Assembly (NCBI GenBank): GCA_947259045.1
Contig: CAMYKZ010000024.1
Span: 1-42,329 of the forward strand
From: an uncultured Afifella sp.
Lineage (GTDB): Bacteria > Pseudomonadota > Alphaproteobacteria > Rhizobiales > Afifellaceae
Direction of reading: 5' to 3'
DNA length: 42,329 nt
Numbering within the stretch: the first letter of the stretch is position 1; each line of letters starts with the position of its first letter. The notes beneath the pieces are model-generated. The model searched no databases and had not been told where the DNA came from. It worked only from the letters and a program-made list of their open reading frames with translations. This document shows positions 35,233-42,329 of this stretch, piece by piece. Made by a program: the position numbers and the translations under genes.

Positions 35233-36119
35233 CCCGTCAAACCAATTACGGTGTTTTCAGGCCGCCGGACGCCGGTCACCTGATAACCGGCCGCGTCGAG
35301 ACGCGCAATCGCCTCCGCCAGAGGTTCGCTGGCGACAGCCATATGATGGGCATTGGCATGAAGCAGCATCTCGCTGTCCTGCATGATGCCGACATGGCCT
35401 TTCCAGAAGACCAGATCGCCGCGCTGCAATGCCGGCAGGCCCGCGCTCAGATCAAGCGGCGTGCCGATTGCATCCTCCTGCATGTCGGAATCGCGCGGAA
35501 CCATGTGTCCGGCCATGCCCATTGCAATCTGCACGAGAGCGGAACAGTCAAGGCCGAAAGCCGAACGTCCGCCCCAAAGATACGGCGTACCCGTCAGCAT
35601 TTCGGCTGTTGCAACATAATCGGAGAAAGGCCGATCGACCGGCATCAGATGCTGCATGACGACCGCCCCGGCCGGAGCAATCCTGCCATAGTCCGCATTG
35701 TGGTCGCTGGCGGTCGAGATGACCGAGACACGAGCACCGATCGGCAGGATATCCATCAGCGGCGATTTGATGTCCGGGCCTGAAAAGACGAGGGTGCGGG
35801 GCACACAGACCCTGTGCGTCAATTCCGCGGCGGGCGGCGCCAGGGCTTCGCTGGCCATCCAGCCGACATATCTGTCGCCGCCAAGCTGAACCCAGCTCCA
35901 GCCCTCCGGCGTGGTTTCGAATACAGTGACCGGCTCACCGCGAAAGGCTTGCGAATCCAGCGGCGCATCGGCAGCCGGATGGCGGCGCAGATCGGCAATT
36001 GCCCGGACGATGCAAGCGGGCTTGCCGGCGACGAAACGCTCCGCCTCGACCTGTTCCTTCAGTTGCATGTCAGCCAGATCGGACCTGTAGGCATGGAGAC
36101 GGCGGTCAAGATCGTTCAT
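35226..36119 (-). CDS. Cytosolic SH3/NlpC-P60 endopeptidase (YkfC-like)
   Basis: 297 residues with no signal peptide. Two SH3-like regions (about 35-95 and 103-155) precede an NlpC/P60 domain: TPYLWGGRSAFGLDCSALVQ with C192, PRDS at 208-211, GDLVFWKGHVGIM with H242 and LLHANAHH with H254. This layout matches YkfC of Bacillus, which cuts the gamma-D-Glu-diaminopimelate bond of free murein peptides that have an N-terminal L-Ala. A cytosolic place fits recycling rather than wall remodelling. The M17 aminopeptidase gene lies 93 bp upstream on the same strand. The yej operon lies next to it, converging. Confidence 0.9.
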   Translation of the reverse strand: MNDLDRRLHAYRSDLADMQLKEQVEAERFVAGKPACIVRAIADLRRHPAADAPLDSQAFRGEPVTVFETTPEGWSWVQLGGDRYVGWMASEALAPPAAELTHRVCVPRTLVFSGPDIKSPLMDILPIGARVSVISTASDHNADYGRIAPAGAVVMQHLMPVDRPFSDYVATAEMLTGTPYLWGGRSAFGLDCSALVQIAMGMAGHMVPRDSDMQEDAIGTPLDLSAGLPALQRGDLVFWKGHVGIMQDSEMLLHANAHHMAVASEPLAEAIARLDAAGYQVTGVRRPENTVIGLTGQ

Positions 36120-36212
36120 GGTTTTCGGTCCGTTCAGTTCGCCGGTTCTGAGGCTTTTGATACCACAAGATCACCGGGGTGCCTGACAAACAAGGGCGAA
36201 GTGCAAGCGGAA

Positions 36213-37601
36213 TTACCGGAAACGATCGCTGAGAACCCTGAACAAGGCCCTGATCCCCTGGGCCTCGCCGCCCTCCGGCGAAGCCGGGCGCGCCGTCGGC
36301 GTCCAGCCGAACACATCGAAATGGGCAAAACTCCCGGCCTTTTCGACAAAACGGTCAAGAAACAGGGCCGCCGTTATGGATCCGGCAAAGGCGCCGTTGG
36401 AAATATGGTTGATGTCGGCAACCGTGGACTTCAACATGGATTTGTATGGCGCCCAGAGCGGCATCCGCCAGAGCGGATCGGCCTCCTCCGCCGCTGCAGC
36501 GCTCACGGCGGCGGCAAAGTCTTCATCGTCACAGTAGAACGGCGGCAATTCCGGCCCGAGCGCAACACGGGCCGCCCCCGTCAATGTCGCCATCGAGATC
36601 AGAACGTCCGGGCTCTCTTCATCGGCAAGAGCCAGCGCGTCAGCCAGGATAAGACGGCCTTCCGCGTCGGTATTGCCGATTTCAACGCTCAACCCCTTGC
36701 GGCTCTTCAGAATGTCACCCGGCCGGAATGCATTTCCCGCGATGGCGTTTTCAACCGCCGGCACAAGAACACGGAGGCGCACGTTCAGCCCGGCGCTCAT
36801 GATCATCTGGGCCAGGCCGATAACGTTAGCGGCGCCGCCCATGTCCTTCTTCATCAGCGCCATGGAGCCGCCGGGCTTGATATTGAGCCCGCCGGTATCG
36901 AAGACAACCCCTTTGCCGACCAACGTGACCTTCGGCGCTGACGGCGCACCCCAGGTCATATCGATCAGCAGCGGCGGGCGGGTGCTGGCCTGTCCGACGG
37001 CAAAGACCATCGGGAAGCCCTTCTGCAGCGCCTCACCGCTGAAGGTCTCTATGCCGGCGCCAAATCTCTCCGCCAGGCCTGCCATGGCGTCCATGATCTG
37101 TTCCGGGCCAAGATCGTTGGCCGGCCTGTTGATCAGATCGCGGGCAAAAAATGCGGCATCCACCATGCGCAGAATGTCATCGCGATCAATCACGTCGCCA
37201 AGTGCAATCTGCGGGCGGCCAACCGGCTGGGTCTTGAAATTCTCAAACCGGTAGCCGCCGAGCAGGAAAGCCAGCGCAGCCAATCGGTTTTCGCCGGCAG
37301 GTCCGGCTATCCGGTAGCGGCCGGGCGCCAGCGTTCGCGCCAACGCACCTGCCAGAAACGGTTCGGCTGAAACCTGCTTGCCGCCGCTGCCGTAAAGCAC
37401 ACCGCCAACCCGCCCGTCTGACCCCGGCAGATAGGCAACCTGCCCCGTCGCCCCCGTAAAGCCGACCGACGATGCATAAGCCTGCCCGGATTGATCAAGC
37501 TCGTCCATCGCGGCTGCCGCTTCGCTCTCGCTGACGATCGATACGGGTATGGCCGTATTGTCGGGATCTTCGCAAAGCATATTTCTGGGATCATCGGACA
37601 T
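36213..37601 (-). CDS. M17 family leucyl aminopeptidase
   Basis: 462 residues. The N-terminal domain (about 1-150) is variable. The M17 catalytic domain has VTLVGKGVVFDTGGLNIKP (first Lys and Asp ligands), MKKDMGGAANVIG (Asp) and EIGNTDAEGRLILADALAL, the family signature with Asp, Glu and catalytic Arg. LFLDRFVEKAGSFAHFDVFGW ends the fold. These cytosolic di-metal enzymes remove N-terminal residues from short peptides as hexamers. With the neighbouring endopeptidase gene it could degrade imported wall peptides. The start at ATG 37601 has no strong ribosome binding site. Confidence 0.93.
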   Translation of the reverse strand: MSDDPRNMLCEDPDNTAIPVSIVSESEAAAAMDELDQSGQAYASSVGFTGATGQVAYLPGSDGRVGGVLYGSGGKQVSAEPFLAGALARTLAPGRYRIAGPAGENRLAALAFLLGGYRFENFKTQPVGRPQIALGDVIDRDDILRMVDAAFFARDLINRPANDLGPEQIMDAMAGLAERFGAGIETFSGEALQKGFPMVFAVGQASTRPPLLIDMTWGAPSAPKVTLVGKGVVFDTGGLNIKPGGSMALMKKDMGGAANVIGLAQMIMSAGLNVRLRVLVPAVENAIAGNAFRPGDILKSRKGLSVEIGNTDAEGRLILADALALADEESPDVLISMATLTGAARVALGPELPPFYCDDEDFAAAVSAAAAEEADPLWRMPLWAPYKSMLKSTVADINHISNGAFAGSITAALFLDRFVEKAGSFAHFDVFGWTPTARPASPEGGEAQGIRALFRVLSDRFR

Positions 37602-37721
37602 TGCCTAAACCTTTCATGTTCGCTCCTACATGCCGTTCCGCAGCATCGACCGCAATCCTTTTCGCCCCCGGTGCGGCCATCGGCCCGGCATCAGCGAAAA
37701 TCACCGGATCCGTAAAGCTTG

Positions 37722-37746
37722 TTAACCAGCGTTAACGAACCGTTAG
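37722..37746. promoter_or_regulatory. CtrA-like motif cluster upstream of the TPR lipoprotein gene
   Basis: TTAACCAGCGTTAACGAACCGTTAG contains TTAA-N6-TTAA and TTAA-N7-TTAG. The second differs by one base from the alphaproteobacterial CtrA box TTAA-N7-TTAA. It lies about 55-75 bp before ATG 37799. Tad pilus genes are often under CtrA control, which makes the match plausible. Confidence 0.4.
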
Positions 37747-37798
37747 CGCTTGCAGCATAAGAATCATTCGCGGGATACCTTCTGGGGAGCGCACCGTT

Positions 37799-38614
37799 AT
37801 GAAAACTGAAATTGTGTACCGCGTAAATAGTTCGAAAAGCGTCAGGGCTCTGTTGGCCAGCTGTGCGCTTTCGGTTCTGGTTGCCGGCTGCGGGTCGACA
37901 TCCTCGACCAATACAGCCGACACTGGAGAAATCACGTCCAGTGGCACGATCACGGCATCGAACCTGACAGAATCAGAAGCCCTGTCGGCCGTTCAGACCT
38001 GGGGCGCTGCCTACAGCAAGGACGAAAAAAACAAGGCCGCGGCGATCAACTTCGCCAATGCTCTGCGGGCTGCAGGCCAGACTGGCCAGGCCGTCGATAT
38101 ATTGCGAAAAACAGTGATTCATCATTCCGACGACCGCGAAGCGCTTGCCGAATATGGCAAGGCCCTGGCTGCTGACGGGAAATTCAAGGACGCGCTCGGC
38201 GCAATCCGGCGAGCCCAGCGATCGGATAATCCGGACTGGCGACTGCTGGCTGCAGAAGGCGGTGTTCTGGATTCGCTGCGGCGAAACGAAGAGGCCCGCC
38301 AGCGTTATCGCCAGGCGCTGGTTCTGGCGCCGGACGAACCGCAGATCCTCAACAATTACGGCATGTCCTATGTGCTGACCGGGGAGCTGGACGAGGCTGA
38401 GAAAATTCTCTCAAAGGCAATTTCCAGACCGAACGCGACCATCCGTTCCCGGCAGAATCTTGCACTCGTGCTTGGCCTGAAAGGCAAGTTCAAGGAAGCT
38501 GAAATCGTCGCCACCAAGGACCTGCCGCCGGAACAGGCGAAAGCCAATATTGCGTTTCTGAAAGAGATGCTGAGCCGTCAGAACACGTGGAGCGATATCA
38601 AGCAAAAAGGCTGA
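37799..38614 (+). CDS. TPR-repeat lipoprotein of the Tad pilus system (TadD-like)
   Basis: 271 residues. The N-terminus ends in a lipobox, VLVAGC (cysteine C31), followed by a Ser/Thr-rich linker, so the mature protein is a lipid-anchored periplasmic protein. At least four TPR-like helical pairs follow, for example NFANALRAAGQTGQAVDILRK, shown here only in part, and ALAEYGKALAADGKFKDAL and ILNNYGMSYVLTGELDEAE. TadD proteins support pilus secretin assembly. GGGGAG at 37784-37789 is 9 bp from ATG 37799. It faces the tadC-tadB-cpaF genes across a shared terminator, in line with the Tad role. Confidence 0.88.
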   Translation: MKTEIVYRVNSSKSVRALLASCALSVLVAGCGSTSSTNTADTGEITSSGTITASNLTESEALSAVQTWGAAYSKDEKNKAAAINFANALRAAGQTGQAVDILRKTVIHHSDDREALAEYGKALAADGKFKDALGAIRRAQRSDNPDWRLLAAEGGVLDSLRRNEEARQRYRQALVLAPDEPQILNNYGMSYVLTGELDEAEKILSKAISRPNATIRSRQNLALVLGLKGKFKEAEIVATKDLPPEQAKANIAFLKEMLSRQNTWSDIKQKG

Positions 38615-38630
38615 ACTGCTCTCTCGGTAA

Positions 38631-38662
38631 AAAAAAGCCGCGGCATGTGCCGCGGCTTTTTT
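38631..38662. terminator. Bidirectional terminator between the TPR lipoprotein gene and tadC
   Basis: AAAAAAGCCGCGGC and GCCGCGGCTTTTTT flank ATGT. The G+C-rich stem has a T-tract after it on both strands. It lies 16 bp past the + gene and 25 bp past the tadC stop, so it can serve both. Confidence 0.93.
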
Positions 38663-38687
38663 GTATGTCAAGCGGGGCCTGCACGGA

Positions 38688-39641
38688 TCAGATATTTCCG
38701 ATCTGGATAAAGGCCGGCGTAATAATGACGATAAACAGGACCGGCAGGAAAAACAGGATCATCGGAACCGTCAGTTTCGGCGGCAGCGCCGCAGCTTTCT
38801 TTTCAGCCTCCGACATCCGCATGTCGCGGTTTTCCTGGGCGAGAACGCGCAAGGCGGTGGCAAGCGGCGTACCATACCGTTCCGACTGGATCAGACTGGT
38901 CACAACGGCTTTCACGCCATCAAGACCTGTACGGTTTCCGAGGTTTTCATAAGCCTGCCGCCTGTTTTGCAGGTAGGACAGTTCCGCTGTCGTCAGGCTC
39001 AGTTCTTCAGCCAGTTCGACAGACTGGGCACCGATTTCTTCCGAAACTTTGCGGAATGCCGGCTCAATCGCCATGCCTGATTCCACGCAGATCAGCAGCA
39101 AATCGAGTGCATCCGGCCAGGACCTGCGGATCGATAGCTGGCGTTTGCCGATCAGGTTCTTGATATAGATATTCGGCGAATAATAGCCGGAATAGGCAGC
39201 GCCCAGGCAGATACAAAGCTTGATCATGAAGGTCTGTTCGCCCTGATAAAGCACAAAGAAGTAGAACACTGCGCCAACAAACAGGATGAGCGGCATGATG
39301 ATGCGGAATGCAAGGAACGCAAAAATCGGGCCCTGACCGCGCAGGCCGGCCATCTGCAGGCTCCTGACCATCGCGCTGTCGCCGGTTTCATCGCTCAGAT
39401 TGAACTTGTTGACGATCTGCTTGAAGACCTTCTTCGGTTCGGTCTTCAGGGTGCCCTTTCCCTTTTCGGCTTCCAGTCTTGCCCGCTCGCGCGCCCGGAT
39501 CCGTTCGCGCTCGCTGGATACCTGCTTCATCCGCTCACCCAGCTTGTCGCCGGCAAGATAGGGCCAGGACAATGTGAGAATCGCGGAAAATACCGCAACT
39601 GCTGCAGAGATTGCCGTTAATGCGCCTGGATCTTCAAACAT
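38688..39641 (-). CDS. tadC: Tad pilus inner-membrane protein TadC
   Basis: 317 residues. The N-terminal helix TAISAAVAVFSAILTLSW is followed by a charged cytosolic linker (KQVSSERERIRARERARLE). Two helix segments follow (IFAFLAFRIIMPLILFVGAVFYFF), then the type II secretion F (T2SSF) domain with RSWPDALDLLLICVESGM, FRKVSEEIG and LIQSERYGTPLATALRVLA, and the last helix (VPMILFFLPVLFIVIITPAF). TadC works with TadB as the platform for pilin assembly. The gene follows tadB by 12 bp on the minus strand and ends near the terminator at 38631. Confidence 0.94.
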   Translation of the reverse strand: MFEDPGALTAISAAVAVFSAILTLSWPYLAGDKLGERMKQVSSERERIRARERARLEAEKGKGTLKTEPKKVFKQIVNKFNLSDETGDSAMVRSLQMAGLRGQGPIFAFLAFRIIMPLILFVGAVFYFFVLYQGEQTFMIKLCICLGAAYSGYYSPNIYIKNLIGKRQLSIRRSWPDALDLLLICVESGMAIEPAFRKVSEEIGAQSVELAEELSLTTAELSYLQNRRQAYENLGNRTGLDGVKAVVTSLIQSERYGTPLATALRVLAQENRDMRMSEAEKKAAALPPKLTVPMILFFLPVLFIVIITPAFIQIGNI

Positions 39642-39653
39642 TATCTACAATCC

Positions 39654-40646
39654 TCAGAAATCGAAGTTGATCATTTTTCTCATGACGCCGATGCCCGTCG
39701 CGAAAAGGCCTGCGGAAACCATCAGCATTGTATTGCCCTGTTCGGTGGTAAACAGCAGCAGGATATAGTCGGGCGTGGTCAGGTAGACGAGACCGGCAAC
39801 GATGATCGGCAGCGCGCCGATAATACCTGCCGACGCCTTGGCTTCCGAACTCATCGCTTTGATCTTGTTCTGCATCTTCTTGCGCTCGCGCAACACGTGA
39901 GACAGGTTGCCCAGAGCCTCAGAAAGCGAACCGCCGGTCTTTGACTGGATGGCAATCACGATGGAAAAGAACCGCGCCTCCGATATCGGCATGCGTTCCT
40001 GCAGGCGCAGAACCGCCTCATCAAGCGGAAGACCAAGGGTCTGATCTTCAATGATTTCGCGGAATTCCGAACAGACCGGCTCCTGCGCTTCCTGCGCAAT
40101 CACCTTCATACAATCGACCAGCGGCAGACCGGCCTTCACGCCGCGGACGATAACATCAAGGGCATTGGGAAATTCCTTGGAAAAAGCCTTGAACCGGCCG
40201 CTGCGCTTGTAGTTCACATATCCGTACGGCAGCAACACGCCGGAGGCCGCACCAAATGCCAGCGCATAGTGTGGCGGCAGGCCGCCTGCGGTCAGATTGA
40301 ATATGATGGCGACTATGCCGGCGACAACGCAAATGATCCAGTAGGTCTGCAAAGACCAGGTCAATCCGGCCTGCCGGATCCGCTGGCTCAGTGTTGCCGC
40401 GCCGCGTTTCTTGTTCTTCTGCTGGGCCTCGATATCCTTGAGCGTCGATTCGACATTCTTCTTGCGGCGGCTTTCATCATTTGATGCCGCGCGTTCGGTG
40501 GAAGAGCGGCCGGCGGCGACCGTCTCGTAGCGTTTCTTCTGCCGGTTGTCGCCGGTCAGCATCGGGAAAAGGACCGCGACAAGAATCCCGCCGATGGACA
40601 ATGCGACAAGCGCAAACATCGCGATTTGGGCGACCGTGTCTGACAT
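39654..40646 (-). CDS. tadB: Tad pilus inner-membrane protein TadB
   Basis: 330 residues. The N-terminal helix (IAMFALVALSIGGILVAVLF) and a basic cytosolic region with RKKNVESTLKDIEAQQKNKK precede the membrane core. The T2SSF domain has FPNALDVIVRGVKAGLPLVD, EFREIIEDQTLGLPLDEAVL and FFSIVIAIQSKTGGSLSEAL, and C-terminal helices finish it (GALPIIVAGLVYLTT). It forms the platform with TadC and couples to the CpaF ATPase encoded just upstream. It is separated from cpaF by 81 bp holding a strong hairpin. Confidence 0.95.
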   Translation of the reverse strand: MSDTVAQIAMFALVALSIGGILVAVLFPMLTGDNRQKKRYETVAAGRSSTERAASNDESRRKKNVESTLKDIEAQQKNKKRGAATLSQRIRQAGLTWSLQTYWIICVVAGIVAIIFNLTAGGLPPHYALAFGAASGVLLPYGYVNYKRSGRFKAFSKEFPNALDVIVRGVKAGLPLVDCMKVIAQEAQEPVCSEFREIIEDQTLGLPLDEAVLRLQERMPISEARFFSIVIAIQSKTGGSLSEALGNLSHVLRERKKMQNKIKAMSSEAKASAGIIGALPIIVAGLVYLTTPDYILLLFTTEQGNTMLMVSAGLFATGIGVMRKMINFDF

Positions 40647-40691
40647 TAGCTTCTGGCTCCGGCGGTTATCGTCTTTTTCGTTTCAAGTCCC

Positions 40692-40717
40692 GGCATCGGT
40701 CGGGTTCGACCGATGCC
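40692..40717 (-). repeat. Intercistronic hairpin between cpaF and tadB
   Basis: GGCATCGGTCG (40692-40702) and CGACCGATGCC (40707-40717) pair perfectly around GGTT. In the minus-strand mRNA the hairpin lies just after the cpaF stop and before tadB. No T-tract follows directly. It may protect the cpaF mRNA end or lower tadB expression compared with cpaF. Confidence 0.75.
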
Positions 40718-40727
40718 TCATTGTCGG

Positions 40728-42182
40728 CTAGTTGTTGAGCGGCTCATCGACTTCCGCGGCATCCAGGGCTGCGGCCAGCCGCTGGTCCTCGTTGAAGTAC
40801 CGAGCACGGTCCCAGAATGCAGGGCGCCCGATACCGGTGGAACGGTGACGGCCGGCAACTTTGCCGTTGGCGTCTTCGCCCATCATTTCGTAGAGGAACA
40901 GATCCTGGGTGATGACCACATCACCTTCCATGCCGAGCACTTCAGTGATGTGCGTAATGCGGCGTGAGCCGTCGCGCAGGCGCGATGCCTGAACGATGAT
41001 GTCGACAGAGCCGCAGATGATTTCACGAACCGTGCGCGCCGGAAGATTGAAACCGCCCATGGCGATCATCGATTCCATACGCTTGAGACACTCACGCGGG
41101 CTGTTGGAGTGAATCGTGCCCATCGAACCGTCATGGCCTGTGTTCATGGCCTGGAGCAAATCGAAAACCTCCGGGCCACGGACCTCACCGACGATGATCC
41201 GCTCGGGACGCATACGCAGGCAGTTCTTGACGAGATCGGTCATGGTGACCGTGCCTTCGCCTTCAAGGTTGGGCGGGCGTGTTTCCAGACGGACCACATG
41301 CGGCTGCTGGAGCTGCAGCTCGGCGGAATCTTCGCAGGTGATGATCCGCTCGTCACTGTCGATGTAACGGGTCAGACAGTTCAGCAAGGTCGTTTTACCG
41401 GAACCCGTACCGCCGGAGATGATCACATTACAGCGCACGCGGCCGATGATCTGGAGAATGGTTGCGCCTTCCGGCGTGATTGATCCGAAATTGACAAGCT
41501 GGTCGAGGGTCAGCTTGTCCTTCTTGAACTTACGAATGGTCAGTGAGCAGCCATCGATCGCCAGCGGCGGAGCGATAACGTTGACACGAGAGCCGTCCGG
41601 CAGACGAGCATCGCAGATCGGGCTTGCTTCGTCGACACGCCGGCCAACCTGACTCACTATTCGCTGGCAGATGTTCAGAAGCTGCAGATTGTCGCGAAAC
41701 CGGACATCGGTTTCCACAACCTTGCCGTCGACTTCGATAAAGGTCGTGTTGGCGCCATTGACCATGATATCGGCGATATCGTCGCGGGCCAGCAATGGTT
41801 CCAGAGGGCCGTAACCCAGAACATCGTTGCAAATGTCATCGAGCAACTCTTCCTGCTCGGAGATTGACATGACGACGTTCTTGACCGTGATGATATCGTT
41901 GACGATATCGCGGATTTCCTCACGAGCCTGATCGGTATCCATACGCGCAAGCTGCGACAGATCGATCGTATCGATCAGGGCGCCGAAGATCTGCGTCTTG
42001 ACGTCATAATATTCTTCGGTCTTCTTGCCTTTGCTGGCTTTCGGCGGTGCCGCCGGAGCCGGCTTGTCAGCCTTCTTCTTTTCTTGCGCCGGGGCGGCCG
42101 GAGCCGATTGGGCCGCCGGCGCTGGCGTCTGAACTACAGGCGCCTGCTCGGCAACCCCGGATGTGCTACGTTTTCCGAACAT
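40728..42182 (-). CDS. cpaF: Tad pilus assembly ATPase CpaF (TadA)
   Basis: 484 residues. A low-complexity Ala/Pro/Lys N-terminus (about 11-55) is followed by the N-domain and then the secretion ATPase core. Walker A is GGTGSGKTT (257-265), the ASP-box region is [14 protein letters not shown], Walker B is [12 protein letters not shown] (327-338), and the His box is [14 protein letters not shown] (348-361). Hexamers of this type power Tad/Flp pilus extension. A gap of 18 bp separates it from the upstream cpaE end, and it precedes tadB and tadC. The gene is complete. Confidence 0.96.
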   Translation of the reverse strand: MFGKRSTSGVAEQAPVVQTPAPAAQSAPAAPAQEKKKADKPAPAAPPKASKGKKTEEYYDVKTQIFGALIDTIDLSQLARMDTDQAREEIRDIVNDIITVKNVVMSISEQEELLDDICNDVLGYGPLEPLLARDDIADIMVNGANTTFIEVDGKVVETDVRFRDNLQLLNICQRIVSQVGRRVDEASPICDARLPDGSRVNVIAPPLAIDGCSLTIRKFKKDKLTLDQLVNFGSITPEGATILQIIGRVRCNVIISGGTGSGKTTLLNCLTRYIDSDERIITCEDSAELQLQQPHVVRLETRPPNLEGEGTVTMTDLVKNCLRMRPERIIVGEVRGPEVFDLLQAMNTGHDGSMGTIHSNSPRECLKRMESMIAMGGFNLPARTVREIICGSVDIIVQASRLRDGSRRITHITEVLGMEGDVVITQDLFLYEMMGEDANGKVAGRHRSTGIGRPAFWDRARYFNEDQRLAAALDAAEVDEPLNN

Positions 42183-42200
42183 GGGAACCGGCTCCTAGAC

Positions 42201-42329
42201 TTATTTGGACTTCTTCAGCTTCTCAAGCAGCGGCGCAAGCGCCCCTTTACGGGCCCGCTTGATTTCCTTGCGGCCGGTGATGATCTGCGCGATATCGGCA
42301 AAGGTGTCAGACACATTTGTTTTTGCCGA
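42201..42329 (-). CDS. cpaE: Tad pilus protein CpaE (C-terminal end only)
   Basis: Only the last 42 codons are in the window. The minus-strand reading gives TFADIAQIITGRKEIKRARK and ends in KKSK with stop TAA at 42203-42201. A basic C-terminal tail after a helix like this occurs in CpaE, the MinD/ParA-like protein that lies just before cpaF in alphaproteobacterial pilus clusters. The identification rests on gene order and the tail, because the ATPase core lies outside. Confidence 0.75.
   Translation of the reverse strand, partial: SAKTNVSDTFADIAQIITGRKEIKRARKGALAPLLEKLKKSK

Overview
This window looks like chromosomal DNA from an alphaproteobacterium of the Hyphomicrobiales (Rhizobiales) type. 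The G+C content is high, most genes are recognisable housekeeping genes, and several blocks have rhizobial-style order: dnaX-ybaB-recR, def-fmt-truA, dapD/dapE, kdsB-pheA beside a CycM-type cytochrome c, a yej operon with two substrate-binding proteins, and Tad/Cpa pilus genes in the order cpaE-cpaF-tadB-tadC. I cannot name the genus from sequence alone. I saw no tRNA, rRNA, insertion sequence, prophage or CRISPR array.

Layout. 1-2396 (+): the end of dnaX, then ybaB and recR (replication and recombination). 2545-3910 (+): a lower-G+C pair, an atypical AroQ-family protein and an unknown acidic protein. 4039-7950 (-): a large DUF2339 membrane protein and a periplasmic thioredoxin-like protein, separated by a gap with two spaced palindromes. 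8113-10041 (+): a small membrane protein and a trans-sulfuration-family PLP enzyme. 10111-12731 (-): a ROK-like sugar kinase, a small membrane protein with its own terminator, and rmuC. 12848-15123 (+): def-fmt-truA. 15139-18560 (-): a membrane protein, dapE, a DUF805 protein and dapD (lysine/meso-diaminopimelate synthesis). 18720-22182 (+): a HIT protein, nudC, two small unknown proteins and an M28 peptidase. 22284-23242 (-): a RES/Xre-type toxin-antitoxin pair. 23334-25000 (-): kdsB-pheA. 25193-26347 (+): a di-haem, membrane-anchored cytochrome c ending in a strong terminator. 26526-35232 (+): a tightly packed yejA-yejA2-yejB-yejE-yejF operon plus a 2-hydroxyacid dehydrogenase. 35226-37601 (-): a cytosolic SH3/NlpC-P60 endopeptidase and an M17 aminopeptidase. 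37799-38614 (+): a TPR lipoprotein, facing the minus-strand tadC, tadB, cpaF and the end of cpaE (38688 to the window edge).

The most coherent functional group is 26.5-37.6 kb: a peptide/muropeptide-type ABC importer with two differently exported binding proteins, next to a YkfC-like murein-peptide endopeptidase and an M17 aminopeptidase. I read this as a probable cell-wall peptide recycling neighbourhood. Other points of interest are the AroQ paralogue with two altered substrate-binding positions, the duplicated-haem CycM, the toxin-antitoxin pair with a visible operator over its promoter, the tandem operator-like palindromes before the DUF2339 gene, and an acidic insertion in peptide deformylase.
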